NCBI RefSeq assembly: GCF_001654455.1 | Contig: NZ_CP015772.1 | Span: forward strand, 5,208,001-5,272,000 | DNA: 64,000 nt | Origin: Niabella ginsenosidivorans | GTDB lineage: Bacteria > Bacteroidota > Bacteroidia > Chitinophagales > Chitinophagaceae | Direction of reading: 5' to 3' | Part shown: positions 43,760-51,271 of the stretch, piece after piece | Numbering within the stretch: position 1 is the stretch's first letter | Layout: each line of letters starts with the position of its first letter | The notes under the pieces: model-generated | Seen by the model: the letters and a program-made list of their open reading frames with translations, nothing else | Told to the model about the DNA's origin: nothing | The model's database searches: none | Program-made: the position numbers and the translations under genes

Positions 43760-44185
43760 ATGATGCAAAGCAATTATCTTTTTGTGTACGGTTCCCTTTT
43801 AAGTGGTTTTAGGAACCCGGCCTATGAATACATTACCCGGTATTTTGAGTTTATCGGACCGGCTACGGCCAATGGCACCCTGTACGACCTGGGCGATTAT
43901 CCCGCTGCAATGCCTGATGAGAGTGGCCGTAAGATTATTGGTGAGCTTTATAAAATCCGCAATGATCACCAGCTTTCTTATGCCATTGCCCAACTGGATG
44001 GTTATGAGGGCTTAAGCCCCGAAGCTGGTGAAATGTCCGATTACAAAAGAGCACTTTCCAGCATCAGTTGCAATAATGAACAGTTTAAGGCGTGGGTTTA
44101 CTGGTTCAGTCATGATATAGCCCACTATCCGGTGATAGCGTCCGGAGATGTACTGGAGTACCTCCGGTCAAAAGGGCATTTCTGA
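43760..44185 (+). CDS. Gamma-glutamylcyclotransferase-family (AIG2-like) protein
   Basis: A 141-residue protein with the GGCT fold: YLFVYGSLLSGFRN (about 5-18) is the family's YGSL substrate-binding loop, followed by 'GTLYDLGDYPAAMPDESGRKIIGELYKI' and 'LDGYEGL'. The expected catalytic Glu may be in KIIGELYK. Members cyclise gamma-glutamyl amines or similar; the substrate is unknown. It starts 5 bp after the LUD gene and is followed by a weak hairpin and by the convergent OmpA-type gene. Confidence 0.8.
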   Translation: MMQSNYLFVYGSLLSGFRNPAYEYITRYFEFIGPATANGTLYDLGDYPAAMPDESGRKIIGELYKIRNDHQLSYAIAQLDGYEGLSPEAGEMSDYKRALSSISCNNEQFKAWVYWFSHDIAHYPVIASGDVLEYLRSKGHF

Positions 44186-44274
44186 ACAAGGCCCTGGTTA
44201 TCCTGTTTTTTGTAATCTGTCCTGTATTCAGCTATGCTGGGAAAGCAGCTTTTTTACCCAGGCATGTAAACATA

Positions 44275-44307
44275 ACAAAAAAGGCCGCTCCCAAACCGGA
44301 GCAGCCT
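44275..44307 (-). terminator. Intrinsic terminator of the DUF937-OmpA gene
   Basis: On the minus strand, AGGCTGCTCC and GGAGCGGCCT pair over 10 positions with one mismatch around a 6-base loop, followed by TTTTTTGTT. It begins about 24 bp beyond the stop of the OmpA-type gene. Confidence 0.8.
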
Positions 44308-44330
44308 GTATTTAGGGTTCAAATAGCGAA

Positions 44331-45650
44331 TTATTTTTCGGTAATACGGAGATCCACCCTTCTGTTTTGTGCTTTACACTCAGGTGTATCGTTGGCGGCA
44401 CAAATGGGATGGTCAGGGCCATATCCCTCAGATGCAATATTAGCAGCAGGAATCCCCAGTTTTACAATTTCATTGGCTGCTGCCTTTGCCCGTTCTCCGG
44501 AGAGTTTTTTATTTACGTCTGCTGAGCCGGTGTTATCTGTATAGCCTCCAAACTTTACATGGGCACTCGGGAAGTTTTTGAGGATCGTTGCAATATTTTT
44601 CAATTGTTTTTGAGACTCGGCAGTCAATACCGCCTTGCCTGTTTCAAAATATACACGGTCCAGGGTAATCCAGCCCTTTGTTTTATCTGCTGTGTCCACT
44701 GTTTCGTTGGTCAGAAAATCGTATAATTTGGCTTCTGTACTGTTGGCTCCTACCGTAAGTGTGGTACCATCGGCCAGTTTGATTTCTTTATCGGCGCCTA
44801 CATCATAAATATAGTTTCCGCTAACGGAGTCGTATTTGCCGGTTACAGTAGTGGTAGGAGCCGGAACAGGAGGGGCTGTGGCTGTGGTATCAATAGTAGT
44901 TGTAGTTGTAGAATCTGAGGTTGCTGTTGCCGTGTGGTTACAACCTTTACCAAGGAAGTACCAGAGGGCAAGCGCTATAACTGCCAGCAATAAAAGCGGA
45001 AGCAGCCATTTAGCACCGCCGCCGGCTTTTTGAGCAGCGTTTTCCGCATAGTTATAAGTAGATGTTGCAGTATCCTGAACATTGGAAACCGTCTGGCGTA
45101 AACCGTCTGAGATAGTGTTTAAACCCAAAAGTCCGCTGAGAGAGCTTAGTCCCGAAGGGAGCGCACTTGTAATGTTATTTTTCTGTTCACCCAGGAAATT
45201 AGCCAGGCCGGAGGCACCCAGGTTGTTATCTGCTGCATGCTTACCCAGTAATCCGAGGATCAGTGGGGTGATCATGCTGATCAAAGAACCAGATGAGGAT
45301 GATTTAATGCCTGCAAAGCCGGCTATAGTATCAATAACAGCGTTGGCCTTATCCCCAAGGATACCTTTAAAAAAGCTGGTTCCTTTTGCCAGAAGATCAG
45401 CATTGCCAAAAAGGGAACTGGAATTGTTTAAAACACCGCTGTTATAAATGCCTTTGGCGGTGTCCAGAACCTCTGCAGCGCCCTGTTCGCTGCCGGTAGC
45501 CTTAGAAGCTACAGTACCCAGCAGGGCAGGGATGATACCGGAAACTGCGTTGGAAACATTTCCTTCGCTTTCATTCAAAAATGAGCCGGCCTTTGCAATT
45601 AAGTCCGGCGAAACATAGTTTTTTATAAGCTCTACAATGTTGACTGACAT
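44331..45650 (-). CDS. DUF937 / OmpA-domain fusion protein
   Basis: A 439-residue protein. Residues 1-about 210 form an alpha-helical DUF937-like region ('ELIKNYVSPDLIAKAGSFLNESEGNVSNAVSGIIPALLGTV', 'LISMITPLILGLLGKH'). One transmembrane segment (about 213-232, WLLPLLLLAVIALALWYFLG) is followed by a Thr/Pro-rich linker (about 237-268). The C-terminal OmpA domain (about 325-439) has the peptidoglycan-binding pattern 'GGYTDNTGSADVNKKLSGERAKAAANEIVKLGI' with the conserved Asp/Arg. With no N-terminal signal peptide, the DUF937 part would stay in the cytoplasm and the OmpA domain reach the wall. A 9-bp hairpin lies in its upstream region. Confidence 0.88.
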   Translation of the reverse strand: MSVNIVELIKNYVSPDLIAKAGSFLNESEGNVSNAVSGIIPALLGTVASKATGSEQGAAEVLDTAKGIYNSGVLNNSSSLFGNADLLAKGTSFFKGILGDKANAVIDTIAGFAGIKSSSSGSLISMITPLILGLLGKHAADNNLGASGLANFLGEQKNNITSALPSGLSSLSGLLGLNTISDGLRQTVSNVQDTATSTYNYAENAAQKAGGGAKWLLPLLLLAVIALALWYFLGKGCNHTATATSDSTTTTTIDTTATAPPVPAPTTTVTGKYDSVSGNYIYDVGADKEIKLADGTTLTVGANSTEAKLYDFLTNETVDTADKTKGWITLDRVYFETGKAVLTAESQKQLKNIATILKNFPSAHVKFGGYTDNTGSADVNKKLSGERAKAAANEIVKLGIPAANIASEGYGPDHPICAANDTPECKAQNRRVDLRITEK

Positions 45651-45685
45651 AATTTGAGTTTTAAGTTTGTTTATTAGGAAAATGA

Positions 45686-45707
45686 AGTACCTCTTTAGAG
45701 AGGTACT
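45686..45707 (-). other. Stem-loop in the upstream region of the DUF937-OmpA gene
   Basis: AGTACCTCT and AGAGGTACT pair perfectly over 9 bp with a TTAG loop, 36 bp upstream of the start codon. It may be a 5' leader structure. The remaining spacer up to 46008 shows nothing else. Confidence 0.55.
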
Positions 45708-46008
45708 CTTAAAATATATCTAAAAATATGCCATTTTCCTTAATTCTTTTAAAATGAACCGTCTAAGGAACAAATAACAGGCATACACTTCCTTTTGCCT
45801 GTCTGTATAATCTGCTCTTTCCTGAATGTACAGGGAAATTAAAGATTGCCTGCCATTCATATAATTGCTTACAGCCTCATTTTTATAGGTTTATATTTTT
45901 TAAAAAGGTCCTTTTTGTAAAAGAAGCTCCGTACCCTGACCGTTGAAATAATAGGCTGCAAAAAATTGTAAAGAATCGCTTACCTTCCCGTTTAAAATCT
46001 TTTACAGA

Positions 46009-46782
46009 ATGAAAAAAATAGTTTTGCTTGCAATGGCCTTTTCTGTTTACCACGCTGGCTTTTCCCAAAAACCGGAAGATACAGAAGTATATAAACCGGT
46101 ACCGCCCAAGGTAACACCGGGAGCAGAATGCGGAGCGGCTCCTTCTGATGCTGTTATTTTGTTTGACGGGAAAAACCTGGATCAGTGGGTGCTTACCGGC
46201 GATACTACTAAGGCTGCTGATTGGATTGTTGCAGACAATGTGCTGACGGTTAACAAAAAATCGGGCAATATCCAAACCCGGCAGCGGTTCAATAATTTTC
46301 AGCTGCACATTGAATGGAAAGAGCCTGTAGATATAGATGGAACCGGGCAGGGACGGGGAAACAGCGGCGTTTTCCTTGCTTCCATAGGAAAAGGCGATGC
46401 CGGATACGAGCTTCAGGTGCTGGATTCTTATGAAAATACCACCTATACCAATGGCCAGGCAGGAGCCATTTACAAACAGGGCATTCCGTTGGTAAACCCG
46501 GCACGCAAACCCGGAGAATGGCAATCTTATGATGTTATCTGGACGGCGCCGGTCTTTGACGCCTCCGGTAAGCTGCAAAAGCCGGCATACGTTACTGTTT
46601 TGTTTAACGGCGTTCTGGTACAGGATCATTTTGAATTAAAAGGGCCTACCCAATATATTGGTCAGCCATCTTATAACATACCGCATGGTGCTTCACCCAT
46701 CAAATTGCAGGCGCATGGGGATAAAAGCAAACCCATCAGCTACCGTAATATCTGGGCAAGAGAAATTGTGCAACCGCAATAA
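46009..46782 (+). CDS. DUF1080 protein (3-keto-disaccharide hydrolase-like), exported
   Basis: A 257-residue exported beta-sandwich protein. Signal peptide MKKIVLLAMAFSVYHAGFSQ. The DUF1080 signature is clear: VILFDGKNLDQWV (about 50-62), WIVADNVLTVN, FQLHIEWKEP, GNSGVFLASIGKGDAGYELQVLDSYEN and 'GEWQSYDVIWTAPVFDASG', then 'PIKLQAHGDKSKPISYRNIWAREI'. Members act on 3-keto-glucosides or related sugars in Bacteroidota; some are only carbohydrate-binding. It stands alone, with a terminator 31 bp downstream. Confidence 0.88.
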   Translation: MKKIVLLAMAFSVYHAGFSQKPEDTEVYKPVPPKVTPGAECGAAPSDAVILFDGKNLDQWVLTGDTTKAADWIVADNVLTVNKKSGNIQTRQRFNNFQLHIEWKEPVDIDGTGQGRGNSGVFLASIGKGDAGYELQVLDSYENTTYTNGQAGAIYKQGIPLVNPARKPGEWQSYDVIWTAPVFDASGKLQKPAYVTVLFNGVLVQDHFELKGPTQYIGQPSYNIPHGASPIKLQAHGDKSKPISYRNIWAREIVQPQ

Positions 46783-46812
46783 AGGCGGCCAAAGGAGATA
46801 TGGAAATTTCTG

Positions 46813-46846
46813 AAACAGTACTCTTAATGGTGCTGTTTTATTTTTT
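46813..46846 (+). terminator. Intrinsic terminator of the DUF1080 gene
   Basis: AAACAGTAC pairs with GTGCTGTTT over 9 bp (one wobble) around an 8-base loop and is followed by TTATTTTTT. Confidence 0.75.
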
Positions 46847-46964
46847 GATACAGAAATTGTTTAGACTTTAGCGTTAATAACAAACAGGCCGCTCCTATGG
46901 AGCTCTTATTTTAAGAGTTTTGTTTTTTTACCAGGATTTTTGTCCCTGTCCGAACGACATTCAG

Positions 46965-46999
46965 CCGGGCGGGCCTACGGGGCAGTCCGCCCAGGGCGG
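46965..46999. repeat. GC-rich inverted-repeat element
   Basis: GGGCGG and CCGCCC pair around an 18-base centre, and a second overlap CCGCCC-A-GGGCGG follows directly. The GC content is clearly above the surrounding AT-rich spacer. It is probably a fragment of a dispersed repeat. Confidence 0.4.
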
Positions 47000-47053
47000 A
47001 GCGACCTGTAAAAAAGTTTAAACAACGCTACATTTATAACCCGCAAAATACCC

Positions 47054-47458
47054 ATGAGCAACAAACGCAACATCCTCCTCTTTTTGTTAGGTGCATTTTT
47101 ATTGATCATCTGTTCTTTTGCTCCAAAGCCGGAGAACCGGTTAACCGGTATCTGGGAGCTGCAAATGGAGGGCGCTTCCACCGGACTTTTAAAAATCTTT
47201 AATAAAGACGGGTCTTTTACCAATATTGGCCTGGGCGATAATGGCTTTGGTATTTCAGCAGCAGGTACTTATGAGCTGCAATCAGCAAACAGCTACCTGG
47301 AAAAAATAACCGTTTCTTCCTATAAGGATCAGCAAGGTACACAAAAGGAGGTCCGGTTTCAGATAACCGGGGATAGTACGCTGCATATTGCCTATACTAT
47401 TTCCGGTACCACTTACAACGAAGACTATAAACGGCTAACTTTAATTAAGGGGCAATAG
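47054..47458 (+). CDS. Exported lipocalin-like protein, DUF4488-like
   Basis: A 134-residue exported protein with an N-terminal hydrophobic signal (residues 7-23). The remainder is a small beta-barrel: 'LTGIWELQMEGASTGLLKIFNKDGSFTNI', 'SAAGTYELQSANSYLEKITVSS', 'KEVRFQITGDSTLHIAYTISG' and 'YNEDYKRLTL'. The GIW-x-L and 'YEDYKRL' ends match DUF4488-type lipocalin folds of Bacteroidota. There is no Cys after the signal, so it is not a lipoprotein. Ligand unknown. Confidence 0.68.
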   Translation: MSNKRNILLFLLGAFLLIICSFAPKPENRLTGIWELQMEGASTGLLKIFNKDGSFTNIGLGDNGFGISAAGTYELQSANSYLEKITVSSYKDQQGTQKEVRFQITGDSTLHIAYTISGTTYNEDYKRLTLIKGQ

Positions 47459-47468
47459 CAATACAATG

Positions 47469-48086
47469 CTACCGGTAAGGATAACTATTGTTATTGCCCT
47501 TAAGCGCGCCATCAATATGCGTGGTTTCCCTTACATCAATTAAATGTGCGGCTTCTGTTAGTTTTGCCAGGTAACAATAAAGAGTCAGCACATCCGGTGT
47601 CAGGCGCGTGGGTTTTGCGGAAAGGGCTGCCTTTACTATCCTGTGCCAACTTCTCAGCCATTGTTTTAAGGGCTGGTATTTAAAAAAAGCAGCAAAGGCC
47701 CGGTAGGGGGTGCGGTATTCTTTTCTGGAAAGAAACCTTGGCAAATCTGTCCATACACTGGCGCTCTTATAACCGCTGCAATAGAATTTTTTGTTCAGCA
47801 GGTTGTCTTCCTCCGCCACTATGGGGTTACGCTCTATTGCGGATAACGCATAGGCCGCAATAATGGTGGAGCGGATCATCCGTGCATACAGCCACACATC
47901 GTCAGGTGGTTTTCCTTTATAGGTTTTTGCGGAGCCGGCATGTTGCAGCAGCTTTTTTATAAAATGGCGGTAGCTGCACAGCCCTGCAAATAGGAACAGT
48001 TCTGCAAATACCTGCCGCGGGTCTGTAACAGCCCCGCCCTGCCAGCGGGTGGTTTTAAACGGGTCTTTGAGGATTTTGTATTTCAT
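47469..48086 (-). CDS. Uncharacterised protein, family X copy 1
   Basis: A 205-residue protein of no family I recognise. It is predicted mostly alpha-helical and basic, with no signal peptide. It shares blocks in the same order with the gene at 50067-50636: 'DPRQVFAELFLFAG' versus 'DPLSVLADLFAFSP', 'LPRFLSRKEYRTPY' versus 'LPMPLTAAEYQQPQ', 'AFFKYQPLKQWLRSW' versus 'QFFGYAPLRKWKAMI', 'VKAALS' versus 'VNAVS', and 'LYCYLAKLTEAAHLI' versus 'FSHYIKKLVYAVYRV'. The two are therefore paralogues, now separated by an IS110 element. The start ATG is at 48086, just before the IS region. Confidence 0.7.
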   Translation of the reverse strand: MKYKILKDPFKTTRWQGGAVTDPRQVFAELFLFAGLCSYRHFIKKLLQHAGSAKTYKGKPPDDVWLYARMIRSTIIAAYALSAIERNPIVAEEDNLLNKKFYCSGYKSASVWTDLPRFLSRKEYRTPYRAFAAFFKYQPLKQWLRSWHRIVKAALSAKPTRLTPDVLTLYCYLAKLTEAAHLIDVRETTHIDGALKGNNNSYPYR

Positions 48087-48182
48087 ATGCTTTTTATTTT
48101 GGAGTTTATCATTTTTACGTCATGCTGAGTAAACTATTGGTGGCCCAAATCAATGAGGCGATGACATGTAATAACTTTGAAG

Positions 48183-48346
48183 AAGCAGGCTACAGCAGTG
48201 TAGCAGTAATAAACTTAGTGTCTTAGTACCTGACCCTGAGCATTGCTTCAAAGAATGGTCCATCAATGTTTGGTGATACTGTATCAGGCAGTATTCCCGT
48301 TTGGCAGCTTGCCTTTTTAAGAACCTCTTTGGGCTGTAGCCTGCTT
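48183..48346 (+). ncRNA. Candidate IS110 bridge RNA region
   Basis: This non-coding end lies directly upstream of the transposase gene. AAGCAGGCTACAGC at 48183-48196 is perfectly complementary to GCTGTAGCCTGCTT at 48333-48346, closing a 164-nt segment. Inside are a local CTACA-GCAG-TGTAG hairpin and a GGCA/TGCC hairpin followed by TTTTT. IS110-family elements encode a bridge RNA of about 150-200 nt in the non-coding end, so the size and place fit. I cannot define the target and donor loops. Confidence 0.4.
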
Positions 48347-48370
48347 TTTATTAACTCTTAAAAAGTTGTT

Positions 48371-49684
48371 ATGTCAAAGGTAATTGAGTTTGAGCAACAA
48401 AATCCAGATGCAGCAGCCATAGATATCGGCTCCAAAAAGATTTTCGTTTCCACTGACGGGGTTACGGTAAAAAGCTATGATACATTTACGACTGGCTATC
48501 GGCAATGCATTGAAGCGCTCCTGCAACAGAAAATAAAACGGGTTTGTATGGAAGCAACGGGTATTTACTGGATAGCCTTACACCAGATGCTGGAGGAAGC
48601 AGGCATGGAAGTCTGCCTTGTAAATCCTAAAGAAGTAAAACAGGTAAAGGGTAGAAAAACCGATGTAAAAGATGCGTGCTGGATGCAAAAAATGTTTAGT
48701 GCAGGCCTGGTACGGCAAAGCTATATACCCTCAGGAAAGTTAAAGGAGTTGCGCATGATGATCCGGGAGCGGGAAGATCTTATTAGTATGGGAAGTACCT
48801 ATGTAAATAAGATGCAAAAAGCATTGGAGTTAATGAATATAAAACTCACAGAAGTGATTTGTCAGATAAATGGGACAAGCGGGATCCGGATGATCGAAGC
48901 CATCTTAAACGGAGAACGCAATAAAGAAAAGCTGCTGTCTCTGTGTCACGTAAGCATCCGTGAAAAGAAAGCACAGCAGGTAATCAATGCGCTGGAAGGC
49001 CATTATAATGAAAGCTGGTTGTTTCTATTAGAACAAAGCTTAAATCTTTGGAAGGTTCATCAGCAACAACTGTTGCTTATTGATAAACATATCGAAGGCT
49101 TGTTGTGTAATCTTGAGCATGGCAAACAGTTCATTACAAGTGAACACAAAGCCAAGCCAATACGGCATCACAAGCCCATGATAACCGGCCTGCATCAGAA
49201 ATTACTAAATATTTATGGTGCAGATGCCAATTGTATTCCTGGTATCACCGATTATACACTGCTGAAATTGTTGGGAGAAGTGGGAGCAGACATGAGCCGA
49301 TTCCCAACGGCAAAACATTTTGTAAGTTGGTGTGGCCTTTGTCCGGGCCATAACCAAAGTGGTTTAAAAAGCAGAAAATCGAAAATGAACAATCATTCTA
49401 ATGCCGGTCAGACCTTCCGGGAAATAGCCCAGGCATTACTCAATAGTAAGTATGTGGCAATAGGAGCTTTTATCAGAAAACTTAAGAGTAGAAAGAATGC
49501 ACGAATAGCGATCAAAGCAGGTGCCAGAAAAATAGCGGAAGCCTTTTATAACCTGCTAACAAAGGGAACGCAATACGTGGAACAGGGTATTGCAAAATAT
49601 GAACAGCAATTAAAACAGCGTGAACAAAACTATTTACAAAAACTGGCTTTAAAACACGGATTAAAGATCATTGAAATACAATGA
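48371..49684 (+). CDS. IS110-family transposase (DEDD recombinase)
   Basis: A 437-residue transposase. The N-terminal RuvC-like DEDD domain has AAIDIGSKKIFV (Asp about 18), VCMEATGIYW (Glu about 60) and GRKTDVKDACWMQ (Asp residues about 95-99). A central helical region follows, then the C-terminal Tnp_20 domain with IPGITDYTLLKLLGEVGADMSRFPTAKHFVSWCGLCPGHNQ, including the conserved serine region. Such enzymes move DNA with a bridge RNA and a serine nucleophile. All motifs are intact, so it may be active. It reads opposite to both flanking family X genes. Confidence 0.92.
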   Translation: MSKVIEFEQQNPDAAAIDIGSKKIFVSTDGVTVKSYDTFTTGYRQCIEALLQQKIKRVCMEATGIYWIALHQMLEEAGMEVCLVNPKEVKQVKGRKTDVKDACWMQKMFSAGLVRQSYIPSGKLKELRMMIREREDLISMGSTYVNKMQKALELMNIKLTEVICQINGTSGIRMIEAILNGERNKEKLLSLCHVSIREKKAQQVINALEGHYNESWLFLLEQSLNLWKVHQQQLLLIDKHIEGLLCNLEHGKQFITSEHKAKPIRHHKPMITGLHQKLLNIYGADANCIPGITDYTLLKLLGEVGADMSRFPTAKHFVSWCGLCPGHNQSGLKSRKSKMNNHSNAGQTFREIAQALLNSKYVAIGAFIRKLKSRKNARIAIKAGARKIAEAFYNLLTKGTQYVEQGIAKYEQQLKQREQNYLQKLALKHGLKIIEIQ

Positions 49685-49694
49685 ATTAAATAAT

Positions 49695-50006
49695 ATGTCA
49701 TTGGCAGCGGAGTGTAACGCAGCCGAAGCATCTCTTACAAATCAGGAGAGACCCTTCGGCTGCACTGTGTTGCGCTCAGGTGACAATTCCGATGGTGCCC
49801 TCATATTGAACCTGTATATGCCAGACATACCCTCTTTCACACAGTTGCATTAGTAAATTTTCTTTCTGATCCTTTTTGCTTGCCCAAAAAGGATCGCAAA
49901 AAGGGCAGCCGGAATCAATTACGGCCTGATTCCGGCGGGCACTACTATCAGCTTTAGAATATAGTGGTGTGTCCCGCCACAATTGACCAACCCGGGAGGG
50001 CGGGAC
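49695..50006. repeat. Stack of four inverted repeats downstream of the IS110 gene
   Basis: (a) GCAGCCGAA...TTCGGCTGC (49719-49727 / 49755-49763) enclosing TCTCT/AGAGA, within a GTCAT...GTGAC dispersed-repeat frame (49697-49783). (b) GATCCTTTTT/AAAAAGGATC, loop GCTTGCCC (49868-49895). (c) GCCGGAATC/GATTCCGGC (49908-49936). (d) GTCCCGCC/GGCGGGAC (49971-49978 / 49999-50006). No gene is supported in this 382-bp spacer. Confidence 0.7.
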
Positions 50007-50066
50007 GCTCGGCTTCAGAATTACTATGTTTAAGACAATGCATATTCTCTTTGCCAGATAGGCCCG

Positions 50067-50636
50067 CTACTGCAACTCAATCCCTTTTAGCACCGCTACG
50101 CGGTAAACGGCGTAAACCAGTTTTTTTATATAATGGCTAAAGGCCAGCGGCGTGGCACCGGACAGCTCATCCGCTACTGATTCATTACTTACCGCGTTTA
50201 CCGTAAATGCGGCAATCATCGCTTTCCACTTACGCAGTGGGGCATACCCAAAAAACTGTTGCAGGTACAACTGTGGCTGCTGGTACTCTGCTGCGGTAAG
50301 TGGCATGGGCAATTCGTGTACCGTTGGCGGTGCGCGGTGTTGCGGCTTTTTATTGTCAGCACCCTTTTTATACAGCAGCCACGCCACTTCTACCAGCAGC
50401 TCCAGCTCCCGGCCACAGTCAATAGCATTAGCCGGGCTGCCCTCCTGCCAGGTATAGGAATTAGTAAGGGCGGCGGTGCAAAGCCGCTCCAGGCAAAACA
50501 CCTGCTCCTGCGGGGGAGAAAAAGCAAACAGGTCCGCCAGCACGCTAAGCGGGTCTATGGCAATGGGGTGGCGCCGGTATTTCAGCGCCAGCACGTTTAA
50601 AAAACAATAGGTGTGGTGTTTGGGTGTTTTTGACAT
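50067..50636 (-). CDS. Uncharacterised protein, family X copy 2
   Basis: A 189-residue protein, distant paralogue of the gene at 47469-48086 (shared blocks listed there). It is largely helical, without signal peptide or transmembrane span. The start ATG 50636 (MSKTPKHHTYCF) is chosen over an in-frame ATG at 50720, because the extra N-terminal part would run through a pair of AGACCT palindromes. It lies 67 bp downstream of the nuclease-toxin-like gene and is probably transcribed with it. Function unknown; a partner or immunity role is only a guess from position. Confidence 0.65.
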   Translation of the reverse strand: MSKTPKHHTYCFLNVLALKYRRHPIAIDPLSVLADLFAFSPPQEQVFCLERLCTAALTNSYTWQEGSPANAIDCGRELELLVEVAWLLYKKGADNKKPQHRAPPTVHELPMPLTAAEYQQPQLYLQQFFGYAPLRKWKAMIAAFTVNAVSNESVADELSGATPLAFSHYIKKLVYAVYRVAVLKGIELQ

Positions 50637-50667
50637 GGGTATTGTTTTTTTGGTGTAAGAAGATAGT

Positions 50668-50713
50668 AGACCTATGAGGTCTTTACCCGGCGTAGAACAG
50701 ACCTCATAGGTCT
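50668..50713. repeat. Pair of palindromes between two accessory genes
   Basis: AGACCT-ATG-AGGTCT (50668-50682) and AGACCT-CAT-AGGTCT (50699-50713) are each palindromic and are also exact reverse complements of one another, so they can form either two small hairpins or one 15-bp stem. The second overlaps the stop codon of the upstream gene. Confidence 0.75.
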
Positions 50714-51240
50714 TGCTCATGCTGCGGCTGCATAGTACCGGGGAAAGCCGTAATAATTTCCCCGCTGGTGCTGCTAATTACCGTAATGGTGGTTACAGTA
50801 TTACCTGCGGGGTCATAACCCACGGGCATGCCCGCATCCCATACCCGTTGCAGGTGGCGGCTGCGCGGCACAGCAATAGGTTGCTGCGTTCCTGCTTCTT
50901 TTATGCAAGCTACTATTTGCGGTATAGGTATGGTAAACCTGCCGGCAAGCGGAACTTGTGTGTCTCCATCCTCCGGCGGAACTTGCCCGCCAGCCAGCGG
51001 GTGGGGTGGCACTGTACAGTAATGCCGCTCTAAAATATGTGCCAGCGCTTTGGCGCTCAGGTACCAGCCCTGGCGCAGCAGCTTTTTACGGCGCTTTACG
51101 GGCAGCTGCCATATAAGCGCCTCCTGCAAATGCTGCAGCCAGCCTTGCGCCTCTGCCAGCAAAAACAGGGCCTGCAGCCATTGGGTTTCATTAAAATGGG
51201 GGTTGGTGTTTTGTACAGGTGTAGTAACGGCGTTGTCCAT
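50704..51240 (-). CDS. Uncharacterised protein with nuclease-toxin-like C-terminal pattern
   Basis: A 178-residue protein. The N-terminal 60 residues are helical and basic. Residues 65-73 (LAHILERHY) give an H-x-x-x-R-H motif, then 'FTIPIPQIVACIKEAG' (102-117) and 'VWDAGMPVGYDPAGNTVTTITVIS' followed by 'SGEIITAFPG' (to 168). This order (HxxxRH, hydrophobic helix, G-x-x-x-G-Y-D, strand, TAFPG ending) resembles BECR-fold RNase toxins of polymorphic toxin systems, but I could not assign a family, so this is inference. No secretion domain is present. A structured RNA with its own promoter and terminator lies directly upstream, and family X copy 2 directly downstream. Confidence 0.6.
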   Translation of the reverse strand: MDNAVTTPVQNTNPHFNETQWLQALFLLAEAQGWLQHLQEALIWQLPVKRRKKLLRQGWYLSAKALAHILERHYCTVPPHPLAGGQVPPEDGDTQVPLAGRFTIPIPQIVACIKEAGTQQPIAVPRSRHLQRVWDAGMPVGYDPAGNTVTTITVISSTSGEIITAFPGTMQPQHEQDL

Positions 51241-51271
51241 AACAAAAAAGTTTTAGGCCGGGCACCCGCAC

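Larger units (their letters stand above)
48183..49684 (+). mobile_element. IS110-family insertion sequence (ends not determined)
   Basis: The element comprises a DEDD transposase gene and an upstream non-coding segment. IS110 elements have no terminal inverted repeats, so the exact ends cannot be read here. The left limit is drawn at the first arm of a 14-bp inverted repeat (48183-48196 with 48333-48346) in the non-coding end. Flanking sequences on both sides (48119 onward and 49695 onward) contain GTCAT... dispersed-repeat sequence, so the insertion may be in a REP-like element. Confidence 0.65.

Noticed and set aside
44231-44256. Terminator after the GGCT gene (AGC..TGCT / AGCA..GCT followed by T6)
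   Set aside because: The stem needs a bulge and has only 3+4 bp; possible but too weak for a separate entry.
45883-46629. A 248-codon open frame on the minus strand over the DUF1080 gene
   Set aside because: It is antisense to a clear exported DUF1080 protein, has no domain, and is rich in basic and aromatic residues as expected from a shadow frame.
48087-50066. Terminal inverted repeats of the insertion sequence
   Set aside because: The inverted repeats on the two sides are not complementary to one another, and IS110 elements normally have no terminal repeats, so I did not use them to set the ends.
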